64,000 nucleotides of DNA from NCBI GenBank assembly GCA_030248215.1, contig JASANG010000523.1:124001-188000 (forward strand), given 5' to 3'. Made by a program: the position numbers and the translations under genes. How positions within the stretch are numbered: the stretch's first letter is position 1; every line of letters starts with the position of its first letter. The notes under the pieces are model-generated. The model did not search any database. It had not been told where the DNA came from and worked only from the letters and a program-made list of their open reading frames with translations. Shown in pieces: positions 41,786 through 52,800 of this stretch. Source of the stretch: Enoplolaimus lenunculus (lineage: Eukaryota; Nematoda; Enoplea; Enoplida; Thoracostomopsidae).

Positions 41786-44700
41786 TTAAATCCATTGTTC
41801 GTTTGACGCCAATGTTGTATGCCGAATGCTGAATGCTAGAAAGGGGCAAAACGCAGAAATTAGTGTGGTCATTATTGCAAGTACATATGACCAACCAATT
41901 TCACATTCGCTGAGTAATTTACGGTAGGACTTGTCGCCGTTGTTTCGAAAAGTTCCTAAAGTGTGATCGTAAAGTGTTCGAGAAGCGTTCGGAGCGAAGT
42001 ATGGCTGATAGTGGGTTGACCATGCCAGTGATGCGCTTGGGATGCCGTGTGGACGAAATTTGCGGATTGAGAGCGGAAGTAGCATGAGCGATATGGCTAC
42101 GATTGAGACTGAAATGTGAATGGTTTATATTATATAGTGTGACGGTGGGGAGAGGGAGATACTGGTTGTAAGTTTTTGAGCCTAACAAAGAGAACGCGTA
42201 CATTTTATTGAAAACGGAGTCGATTTGCTGTTTTGTATAAAACGGTTTAACAAGAATTACCAATTCGCCGAGCAATTACTAATATAGGATACAGGAAGAA
42301 TTATATAGGGGACAAGAAAGATTTTCCTAACACAGAATAAATTGTGTTAATGCCGTTGATGTTAAATGTTTCGGCCAGGTTGGCGAAGGTATGTATTCTT
42401 AAGTTGGGTGGCACCCTCAATCCCGCCTTCGATCTTGTTGTTTTGGGTTTGGCTATATTTTAAGCTTAGTATCTGTTATTAATTTTCCTTTCACTTTCGC
42501 TAAATCGAGTCATGTTTTGAACTTTGTAGGAGATTGTATAAAGCTCTTTATGTTGTTTTATTTAATTTCGCTTGAGTTTGAGTACTTATATCGAGATACC
42601 TGTAACAGCTTGCAGCATGCATAATAGTGTTGTTAGTTTTCGGGCATTTGTCCGTAATACAGTAATCGATGCCAGCGCAAGCATCGAGGAAAAGCTGAAC
42701 AAAACCGAGCCTGAAAGAAATGCTTAGCGATTTAAGAAGTGCCATTAAGAAGCAAGCGTCATAAGGAAGAAGCATAGGTGTTGCAAGATAAACCTAATTA
42801 GATCGCTTGCGTTTTAGTTACGCAACCGAATGTCCAGTTCCGGTTTAATATCCGGCAAAAACTGATATCCGGTTCCGGTAGCCAGTATAAACGTACCGGA
42901 TACCGAATATTTACGGTTCTGGTGCCGAATATCATACAACTGTTTTTCCAAGTGAGCATGTTTAACGTCTTATTACATTTCTGGGCAAGTCAAGAAGTTC
43001 AAGTATCGATACGTTTTCAGCTACTTTTAATTTATGTTAGCGAACGAGAGCTGTACGCATTTTTGCATTAAATAATTTCAGTTTGTCAGCGGCAATTCTG
43101 AACTTTATCTTTATAACAGACAAAAACCTTGAGCACGCTAAAATACAGCGAAAAAATCATTTTAAACATATATATTCCCAATATGCGGTTTCTGTTCCGG
43201 TAAATTTATATCCGCAAAATTTTAATACTGAAAACCGTTGCTGCACCATATCAGATTTCAGTGGAATTCGAGTTTATGAGAACTTGTTGTAATTTCAATA
43301 CCTGTTCCGAAAATGAGGCTTGGCATAAGCCACGGATCATCGTCAGTAATATGGCTCGCTGTATTATGAAGATTGTCAATTAGGAGTTGACGAGTTGTGA
43401 TACAGTATTCTGTAATCATGTGACCTCGGAATATTGATTTTTCACAGTAGCTAAAACAGAACAATTGCTGAAATACGCTACGTGATTGATGCAAACGCAT
43501 CGTTCGGCAGGGGCAGTGCAGCGGATTTTATTTGGGCGGCTTGTGTTACAGTGGACACGTTAGTTTGCGATTTGTCGTACCAGCAACCATTTAGTTTTTA
43601 ACATTGAATTGTCAATTAGGAGTTGACGAGTTGTGATACAGTATTCTGTAATCATGTGACCTCGGAATATTGATTTTTCACAGTAGCTAAAACAGAACAA
43701 TTGCTGAAATACGCTACATGAGTGATGCAAACGCATCGTTCGGCAGGGGCAGTGCAGCGGATTTTATTTGGGCGGCGTGTGTTACAGTAGACACGTTAGT
43801 TTGCGATTTGTCGTACCAGCAACCATTTAGTTTTTAACTTTGCCAGCAAAAAAAGCAATACAACTAGATTTACTGCAGTAAGCGATAAAGACATTAAAAA
43901 CGTATTTTGTCATATTTTCCTATTTAGAGCATTTAACAATTGACATTGTTTTGAATTTTTCTAAGTTTCTTGTAAAAGGGCGTTACAGCTCGTTTAACTC
44001 CCTTTGGCACCGCCGTTGCAACGATCTTTTTGACACTGGAAGTTTTGCTTAGTGTAGACGAATTTATTTTCGAAGTGCTGGAGACTTGTCGTTTTACGAT
44101 GGCCTAATCCGTGTACGATTTTTATTAGCGGTAGTAAAAATTAAATGTCAGATGACAGAGGTGGTTTCAGGAGGGGGGACCCGTCCTGAGATGTGATGTA
44201 TAGAGCTGATTTTAGAAGCAAAAACGAAAAATTTTAAAAATTCATACTAGAGTTACAAAAATACAAAGACCCGTGGTCCAAAAAATTCTGAGACCGCCAG
44301 TACCAGACGCACTTTCTCCTAACTTTTGTATTCTTTAACTATTCCTATGCTCTTCAGGCTAAGTAGGATTGCGACGTCTTTGTCTTTCTAAAGAGGCAAG
44401 AAATATAACTTATGGACTTACCTCAAAGGACCAACGTGGACTTCGATTGATAGATTGAACGGGCGAATGACGTAGTTTGACATGAATGTAAACCATGTTG
44501 GTTGAACAAGACTGAAAATACTGAAATGTACGTTATACATGAATCCGCTGTATCACCGTGTATGTAAATAGGTCTATAGCTAGCCCATGATATGGGACGG
44601 GGCCAAGAAACTTTTAGGGGGAAGACGTGTGGTTTGGAAAATTTATTAGTTTTGGCCAAAGCTGTAATAGGGATGGAAATTAGATGTCTGCTGCGCCCTG

Positions 44701-45569
44701 TCTGGGCCCTCTGTGTCCGCGGATCCGGTGTAAACGTATGGGCGCATTTTTGTATCAGTGACTGTATATACGAACGTATAAACAACTTTGCGGGATAGAA
44801 GGCTCGCATAACCAGAACAAAAAGTGAAGACTGTAAAGGTGCCTAAATTGAAGTTAAAGCGTTTATTCATGTAAACAGAAACACAGTATTACTGATATAA
44901 ATACGCATATATAAATATAAAGAAATGCATTGGACATTTTTGGTTTAATAAAAACTAGTAATCCGTAGTTGTACACAGGCGCAACCTTCAAGTATACAAA
45001 TAACAGAGTTCCTCTGGAATTCTAGCAAAAATTTAATTCCTGGTCGCGTATTCAAAGATGCAGGAACCGGAAATTTATGGTTCCTGTGCGGGTTCGCGTA
45101 AAGAAATTCAATTCCGGTTCCTGTAAAACTTAGTTCTTGTGGAACACTGAATACGTATGGGAGTAACTTAGTTCCTGTTGGAACCCTGAATACGTGTGGG
45201 ATCTTCCGTGCAATTTGATTTCGAAACATTTGAACTTTCTAAACTTATTTTCAAATCAATGCCCTTTTATACGCTCCTTAGACTTAGATAAACTATGCGA
45301 AAAAGTTTTTGTATTTTGATTTGCACATTATTTATTTGCTCATAAAACAACGTATAAAAAACAGAATTGGCTCCACTTCTGGCATCTCAAATCGCTTACC
45401 AAAACGTCCAAATTCCACTGATCGCGATAGTAAGCACAACCCATAGGATTGTAACCGGATGTCGTAGTTGAATTGAAGTTTGTTTGTTGGCACGAGTTAC
45501 GGCGGCATTTGCGTTTAAACTGTTGTCTTCTTCAGAAAGAAGTCTGTGGTATTTGAAAGTTTGGTGCAT
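41786..45569 (-). CDS. LHFPL-like tetraspan membrane protein
   Basis: Five exons in reading order: 45569-45400, 44511-44422, 43450-43302, 42710-42600, 42096-41786; phases agree; 276 aa. LHFPL proteins are four-span membrane proteins related to claudins. Vertebrate members act as auxiliary subunits, for example of the hair-cell mechanotransducer or GABA-A receptors. Seen: about 33 cytosolic residues, TM1 (VTILWVVLTIAISGIWTFC), then LVQPTWF as in LHFPL FVQPYW, extracellular VGPLSYCEK matching the GLFxYC motif, TM2 (SVLFSFSSMLALASITVL), TM3 (LCMLQAVTGAISLMLLPL) and TM4 (IGWSYVLAIMTTLISAFCPF, then LAF), which closely resembles LHFPL W-x-YILAI...SFLAF. The second extracellular loop is long, about 55 residues. 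Part of exon 3 is tandemly duplicated upstream. The paralogue is not assignable. Confidence 0.85.
42835..43215. mobile_element. CAGGGATCGAC-family MITE remnant
   Basis: GGTTTAATATCCGGCAAAA, GGTAGCCAGTATAAACG and ATTTACGGTTCTGGTG are the internal motifs of this family in the order seen at 63108-63760. The termini are eroded. It lies in intron 3 of the LHFPL-like gene. Confidence 0.65.
43372..43838 (-). repeat. 236-bp tandem duplication covering part of LHFPL exon 3
   Basis: Copies 43372-43602 and 43608-43838 differ by only a few substitutions. The unit contains the 5' half of exon 3, its acceptor and upstream intron. The copy at 43608-43838 therefore has an intact acceptor (TTTTAG) and a partial exon, but no donor. 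Confidence 0.9.
44165..44300. repeat. Dispersed repeat copy (also at 19190-19342)
   Basis: It runs from AGGAGGGGGGACCC through GTATAGAGCTGATTTTAG to CTGAGACCGCCAG. It aligns with the copy in DUS2 intron 5 and lies in intron 2 of the LHFPL-like gene. Confidence 0.65.
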
Positions 45570-47462
45570 TTTAACGGCAATTGAGTTGACCACAGAACAG
45601 AATGTGAATATGATGAGTTAAAGCATATTAATTATTTTTAATGTTTTGTAATGTTAATGTATATGTACGTATATGCTAATTTTGCATCAATTCAGGAAAA
45701 TGAACGGAAATTTCGGGGCTGATTTGGCGTCGGGTGATAACATAGGTTCTGATTCTACGACCATTTGTCGGAAATTGAAGCCCGCACCCTTGAATTATTT
45801 GCAGAATTGTAAAGGAAGATTTATATAAAGGGCAAGTAAAGGTTTTTCAACATATAGAATTATACGTGTTTTTAATTCTGTTGCGAAATGTTTCGACGTT
45901 GAGAGCGATGACACCTGTGGGCCGGCGGCGCAGTTTCGCGGTCCTGTTGTAATTTGGAAATATGAACTGGCTTAATTTATCGAATTTATGTCTAATCGGT
46001 TGGAAATTGTGTACACATTTTCTCAAATTTATTGAAAATTTTTTCATATACGATCATATTATTAAAGCTGGAACGCCCGACTTACGTATTTTGGGCGTCG
46101 TTTCAACGCGTAGTGTACACTTTGTTTCTAACAATTGTTTCTAACAATATACAGATCGTTATAGCAAAGCATTAGTAACTATAAATTTACTGATTTTCTA
46201 ATTCTGTAAGCATAAAGCGGGAATTGGTTTACGAACGCCTTTTTTGACATGTTATGCATACACTCTAAAAGCGTTTGAATCCCCAGCACACATTAGGAAA
46301 GTTGACCAGGATGCAACTACGGCAAATACTATGCACCAAATTTTATGTATAATGTCCGTATATCAATTCAGAACTTGCTCAAATTTAAAGCTCGGCGATT
46401 GTTATTCTGGAATGAGTCAGAAACCAAAAATGAACTATTAAACAGCGAACCAACTGCTAATTTTAAGGAGAAAGATGACTGACTATAGAAGCGTATTGAT
46501 GGGCTTAACTACCTAACTGGGTACCATGAGGAAAATGGGCATGGAAAGATTTGAACAAGATATGTTTCGGTTTTATTATTAGGCGTTTCAGGAATGGTTG
46601 AGATTGCAGCATTTGAGATGATAAACATTGATAAAAGTTTGATTAATATTTCTTAAATTGGTAGTTTGAGTGGTGACTAAGTCTGTGTAAGCCTTGATGG
46701 TGGACGGGTGGAGCGTGGTGGAGGGTTGAATTTGTACATAGAGTAGTGATGGTGCGGTTAGGAAGCTTGTGGATGTCCAAATTATTGGCATGTAAACTGG
46801 TTAAGATCTGGTACGCATTACTTGCCAGCCAGAACTGGGTAGAGAACTTAGATTGACATTGAATGGGTCAATTTAAATTCCTTTTTTGATTATTATGTAT
46901 GTTTAATATTGAAATCGGTCCAGATTCATCTTAGAATTAAAACGAAAATTTTTTTAATTTATTGCTCACTGCTTGTACTTGACTGTTGACAATTTCTTCT
47001 AAATTGTGTACGGTCAAATATTGAATTTAGGCAAATTGTATAAGTGCCACAGTCTATAAAAATTAGCAGCAGCTGTAGTTGCTTGAAGACAAGTAGATTT
47101 TTTACATAAATTTGGTGAGAGTTTTTTCTGGGAGGGTATTGGCAAGATATGATTTAGTGATGCTGAAAGCTGTTTTGCAGTTACATAATAGATTATATAT
47201 ACACCTAGTTTAATGCTTATACTAAAAACAAGATTAAACGAAAATCAGTTCTCTGTTTTGGAGTGATTTTTGAAGTTACCGAAACAAGTAGGATCCGTCA
47301 AAATTACTATGAAAAGGTATTAATCTTGTGTGAAAAAAGGAATGGTAAACAGCCTTCTAAGCTGCATTATTCTGCAGAACCACAGAAAGAAACTAAGCAA
47401 AGCGCTGCAACATTAGTTAACTCTAAGCAACTGTATATCATGTGCTTGTCGTACGCATTTGT

Positions 47463-47636
47463 CAAGGGCGTCACCACGGTGGGGGGAGCATTGGAGGGCC
47501 GTTCCCCACCAAATTTGGCTGGTGTCCACACCCCCAAATAGACTAGTTCTAAAAAGTAAGAAATCTTAAATTGCAGTTGTAGGAGGCCCCAAAATTCGTT
47601 GCTTCCCCGAAATATAATTTTCTTCGAATGCCCCTG
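47463..47636. mobile_element. Short hAT-like MITE
   Basis: The left end is CAAGGGCGTCACC and the right end complements CAGGGGCATTCG. Flanks are GCATTTGT (47455-47462) and GCATTAGT (47637-47644), 7 of 8 identical. It is 174 bp. It overlaps and explains the 3' half of an open frame at 47263-47541. Confidence 0.8.
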
Positions 47637-48858
47637 GCATTAGTTTGTCGTACATTTATAATAAAGCGGAAATCTTTCGCAATTTGATCTATGTATATAC
47701 ACAAAGCTTAAATTGCATGATGGAAAGCTGATTTTAAATCCATTGGGATGGGAGCATGGAACTCAGCTGGTAATTTGAGGCATAAAAGTGTATTCGTATG
47801 CTGTTGTTGCGAGCGAGGGTTTAACTTTGAAAGTTCAAGAGTTTAGAGAGCGCTGAGGTTGCTTGTAGATGTTTGTTTAAGTTGGCAGTGTGGTTGAGAT
47901 TAGGTTTTGAATGGCTCATTTAAGATTGCTGCCGTAGTTGCCCGCCGGTCTATAGTAAGGCTAATTGAATCTGATTGAAACGGGCGAGTGTTTTGTTTTG
48001 AGGTTGGAATATTTTGAATGTGTTTGATTTTGGAAGAAAGTGCGAGTTGTAGTTGAGTTTTGTCAGTTGAGTATTAAAGTGAACGCGAGTTGAATTTATG
48101 GTTCAACGGATTAGAATATTTGAAAAGTATTTGTGTATTGATTGGTATTAAAGGAGATTGGTATATGACATAAATAGACCGGTTTATAATGAACGGTAAT
48201 TCCGGCCTTAAAGTGAGAGGTATTTAACTTGCTGTGATCGAAAATACGGATTATATATGCGTAATTTTCATCATTTTTCGTTTTGCGTAAAAACATTGTG
48301 ATTTTTGGTACTAACTAGATTTTTGACCGAGTCTTTTTTGTAATTAATTTTTTTAATTTCTTCTCTGTCATCTGAAAGTCTTTGTATGAATCCTGGGATA
48401 TTGGCGAAACGGAGTCGGAGATAAAAAAAATCCCAGCATTAGTAATATGTACATATCTAGACTCTGTTTTGTGGTCAGCGATTGAATGAAATTTAAATCT
48501 GAAATCATACTTGCAAGCGGATTTATCAGATTTTAGCAATCTAGGGTACCTACTTTAGGCGTGGTAGGAATGAGTCACTATTATGTGTGTCTATACTTTG
48601 GAAGATGGGCAAGTTTTAGCGAGGAATGGCTTAGTTTTATTGGTGCAAATAAGCGGCACCGACATGTGACCAATGGGATTAATGTTGAGTTGTGACAAGC
48701 GATTTTGAATTACACTCTGCAATTGTGATTGTGTGGTGGATAATTTCTGATTGTTGTATTTGGTTAGAGTAGTTTGTTGTTGGTCATTAGAATTCTCATG
48801 GGAGCAGAAAGTATGTGTTCTCATGGTGGTAAGTATATACATGTGTATAATTATATAT

Positions 48859-49297
48859 CAGGGTGCAACCGGAATTCCGTTTGCGGTTCCCTGAAATGAA
48901 AAATTTCGCTATTAAATTATGGTCGGTGGAAATTAAGATATTTTACTAAAAAATGATGAAAATGAAATAGGTCTGATTAGTATAGTTTGTAAACCTTGAC
49001 AATCACCGAAAATAAAACATCGAAACTTTGTTTCGCTTTCGTGGACTATGAAACTGTAAAATACAGGAGATAAAGTGAATACCTGTCGTCAACTATGGTT
49101 ATTTCACCAATAATATTGCAAAAAAGAAAATTCAATTGAATTTTTCAGTAGCATGTATTTATAATTTTCCGGTTCCGTTTCCGGTAATTTTTTCAAATTC
49201 AGTACCGTAAAAATTTCAGTTAACAAGAGCAGGAACGGTATAGAATTTCTGTAGGAATTCTGAATTCCGGCCGGACAGGAACTCCAGTGGAATCCTG
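48859..49297. mobile_element. CAGGGTGCAACC-family MITE copy
   Basis: The left end is CAGGGTGCAACCGGAATTCC and the right end complements CAGGATTCCACTGGAG. Possible target duplication TTATATAT / GTATATAC (6 of 8). Internal CCGGTTCCG-type motifs match the element at 63196-63610. Confidence 0.65.
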
Positions 49298-49595
49298 GTA
49301 TATACGTACTTTATGTTGTATATCTACGTACTAATATACTGTATATATATGCAGGGTAATTATTTACCTTATTGTGTTGCGGTTACCTGTTCAATGTTCA
49401 GGGTTTCAACTGAAAATAAATATTTACTGTAACAAGAACGAACACAAGGAACAATTGCATTTTTGTAGAACATGAACCGGAAGTTGAAATTTAATGTACT
49501 TTTCATCTCCAAATTACTATTTTACTGCTCATACAACTAGGCAGAAGTGTCTTATGCTAAGTTTTGGCAAAATCATGATCAATGTAATTTTATTA

Positions 49596-49598
<3 letters not shown>

Positions 49599-49640
<42 letters not shown>
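49599..49640 (+). repeat. (ATT)n microsatellite
   Basis: About fourteen uninterrupted ATT/TTA units. They encode the tyrosine run of a spurious frame at 49494-49715. Confidence 0.95.
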
Positions 49641-49643
<3 letters not shown>

Positions 49644-49852
49644 ATCGTGCATTATATATGTTTACATATAATAATTAAATTTAATGGTTATATATTAACA
49701 AAATTGTCCGAATAGTAACGCATTTCTTTTCGAAATAACAAGTTGCCATGTACATATATCGCTTTAGCTTTTATATTATTATGAATATTTTGCGTCAAAC
49801 TCGCAAAAATTTCGGTTGTCGAATTTTTGGGCGAATTCCGGCGAGAGCAGAA

Positions 49853-52800
49853 ATGTCGACGGAACTCGACGGTAATACTTCGTTGGAAAACGGTAACTTA
49901 ATCTGCAAGTCGTTTCACATGTTCTAGGGTCAAAGTCAAAGGCTACGAATCGGATTGTGATATTTTTGTGCGAGACGTCGCTGAAAATTTGAACACTCCA
50001 CGATTTCGTGAAGACAAGGTATATATGCCCTACACATAATGAATGCTACGAGGTATTAATTTTGTAGGAAAACGTAGCCGGATAGTGAATTTCTTTTCTG
50101 TAATGGCTGTTAAACGAATATAACATCTAAATGTAAGCACACTATGTGCTGTGCTGTGTTCGTGGTGTTTATTTTTGTGCAAAAGTATATGTTAGTTAAA
50201 ATTTTGCTGTTTGCTTGAATTTTTCATTGTACTACAATGTGGAAACTAAAGCTTGTTGCCTTTCTTGGTAATGTTATCGTGGCAAAATGTTTACGTAGTA
50301 CTCGATTGTAAAAAGCCGTTTTATGGTATTCGTGATCGAAACCGTAAATATTGGAGTATCCGATAGGTTTACAGCGTAGCTGGATACGACTGCCAATTCT
50401 TTACCAGATAACAACCTAATATTCCATCGCTCGTTGAACCCTTTACACAGTTGATGGTCATAGTTTATGTAGAAAACTTGACGATAGATGGTGTGCGTGA
50501 ATGGCATTAAACAAGTGTAAAAAGGGTTATCAAACCTATTAGGTTTACCTAGGAAAACCTTATGCGGTATCAATTTGCACGCAAGTACAAAGCTTCAGAT
50601 CATTTTAAAATCATAAAACACTAATATTTAGGGGCATCTGCCGACGTATATAGTACATTTGGGGAATGAAATTAAGTAAAGAACATTATATTGAGAAATT
50701 TTAATGTATAATTGTCTGTTGTTTTGTTTTACACCATTTTGTTTTAGACACCGCTTTCTGAAGTAGTCACTTTGCTATCGCAGTATTCTGGTTATCCTGA
50801 TGAATTCAATCGGTTGACTAGCAGTCTTCGAGTTAAACAGTAGGTTTTTCTGTATTTTCGTTTATAACTGTTGTTGTGTGTTTAAAAATCAAATTGTATG
50901 TAAAATTTAATTGAAATTTTTAAGCGGCAAAATCAGTGCCCGGTGTCAGTATCGGTTATTTCTTAGCATATTGAGTATATAATTATGTAGCATCTAAGAA
51001 ATATGTACTCAATCATACTCATCATGTGACGGTTGCGTATATAGCGCGGAGCTCAGATGCACGCTAATAGATAACCACTTACAGGATTTATTCTGTTTTT
51101 GGATTATCAAAGCGTCCCTGTAAGACTGCAGCAGATATTCCAAAAACATTCTGAACGAACATTTGCATCTTGATGCAGACTAACTGGCTCGAAAAACTAC
51201 AGGAAACATTGGTTCATTCACTTGTTCGTCGCCTTTTGTTTCTGCAAGTCATTTTTGACAAAAACTTGTTTTGTCAGAGTCAAGCCTTAAAACCTAAATT
51301 AGGGTTAGTTTAGAAAGGTCACAAAACTTCGATGTGTTAAGATAGATTCGTACAAGCAATAGTTTTCAAAGTTGACCAAAACAAAATAACAGTACGTCGG
51401 TGGAATGCTGGAATGCGTTCGTCGTATAAAGGTTTGATTTCAGAACACAAGAAAAGGTAATTTCCCGTTAGTCAGTAGAGTTACTTCTGGGTCCAGGTGT
51501 TCCGGTTATTCCGGGTAGTTTCGCCGAAAATTCCGTTTCCGGTCCGGGTCTGGGTTTTCATAACAAATCATACCGGATGCAGGTCCGGCTATTTCAAAAA
51601 ATCCGGGCAAAATACCCGGAATAAAACTAGCTTAGTGATTTTAACATCTTGCGCGTACATTCTGAATAGTAACTGTACCGTACCTAACTTAAATATTTTA
51701 AAGAATTTATCAGATAGTTGTACGACCAACGCTAAATGTGTCAAATACTTTAGAAACAAAACACTCCCAATATGTGTCTTAAGACAACAAACTGTCGTAT
51801 GTCGTATGTAAAAGCAAACTGTAGAAGAAAAAGTTAGTCACAGCCTTTTGTGAATGACATTATTCGCTTCGTATTGCATACTGTCCTTTTACGCACTGAG
51901 CTGCTAGAATATAGATGGAGACAGAAATTCTTTTTTATCTTTAGGAAATTAAGGTTCATGTTCAGTTTCGGGCATGGGTTTGCCCGAAAAATTAATCCGC
52001 GTCCAGGTTTGCTTTGTTAAAAATTCCTTTAAATGTTGCAACTCTATTGGACACGGCAAATTTTTATTTCTAATCTTCCAGTTTTGCGGTGTGGTGTACA
52101 GGAAATGTATCAGTACCGATTTGTTTTAACAGTATCGGTTCAACTCTAATTTATGTACAACTTTGATTTATATAAATTTAAACAATTATTTTTTGATTTT
52201 ATAAGATTTACATACTTTGAGTTGGTATGCCTGAAGTTATATTTTGGTCTCTAGGTAAAAACGCATTTTTTACAATATTATTAAGTAAATTTAGGCCGCA
52301 ACAGTTCAAGAACGTTGCAATGTTTTTGACACAATTGGTTAAGGACGATGAGGTAATGTATACGAAGGGTGCAGTCGGATTTTGACCGCATGAAGCGTCT
52401 TATTTCGTGCACTGGTAGAAATTATTTGAGTCACGCGAAAGTACTATATTATGTTTACTAATTAAAATGAGCATTGCTCACTTGGATTTCGTGTTTTTAC
52501 TTCAGTGTGGAAAATTTGACTTGCAGCTGCAAATTGCACGCAGAACTTTCATTTTTTCATCAGCCAATCAGAAAGCTGCTGCAATAAATTCAGTGACCTT
52601 GCATGGTTATTTGCACATGAATTTGGTTATTTGCACATGAATTATTTGCAGCTGAAAGTTTTTGAACGCGATTTTGGGCAAAACTTGCAAGTGCAAGTGG
52701 CAGCAGCAATTTCTCGCAGTAAAAACTTGTATATGTGAATAAGGTTTAAATTACGTCTAGGATTACTGAGCTAAGAAAGAAATAGATAAAGTTTTCAAGC

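Larger units (their letters stand above)
45570..49780. other. Divergent intergenic region between LHFPL-like gene and GCP2
   Basis: 4.2 kb separating two genes transcribed away from each other, so both promoters should lie here. Minus-strand frames at 46588-46791, 48315-48539 and 48591-48842 are T/N/Q/S-rich and match no family I know. Diverged repeats link 45800-45910 to 42280-42410. A hAT-like MITE, another CCGG element and an ATT microsatellite are listed separately. Confidence 0.45.

Noticed and set aside
42548-42775. Ankyrin-like reading (QLFLDACAG...NTIMHAASC) of the exon at 42600-42710
   Set aside because: That frame is out of phase with the neighbouring exons. The in-phase frame gives a membrane span that fits the LHFPL family.
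44423-44809. 128-aa minus-strand open frame
   Set aside because: Only 44422-44511 is used, in a different frame, as exon 2 of the LHFPL-like gene. The rest is intron.
47263-47541. 92-aa plus-strand open frame
   Set aside because: Its 3' half is a hAT-like MITE (47463-47636) and the rest shows no motif.
49494-49715. 73-aa frame with a long tyrosine run
   Set aside because: The run is the (ATT)n microsatellite at 49599-49640.
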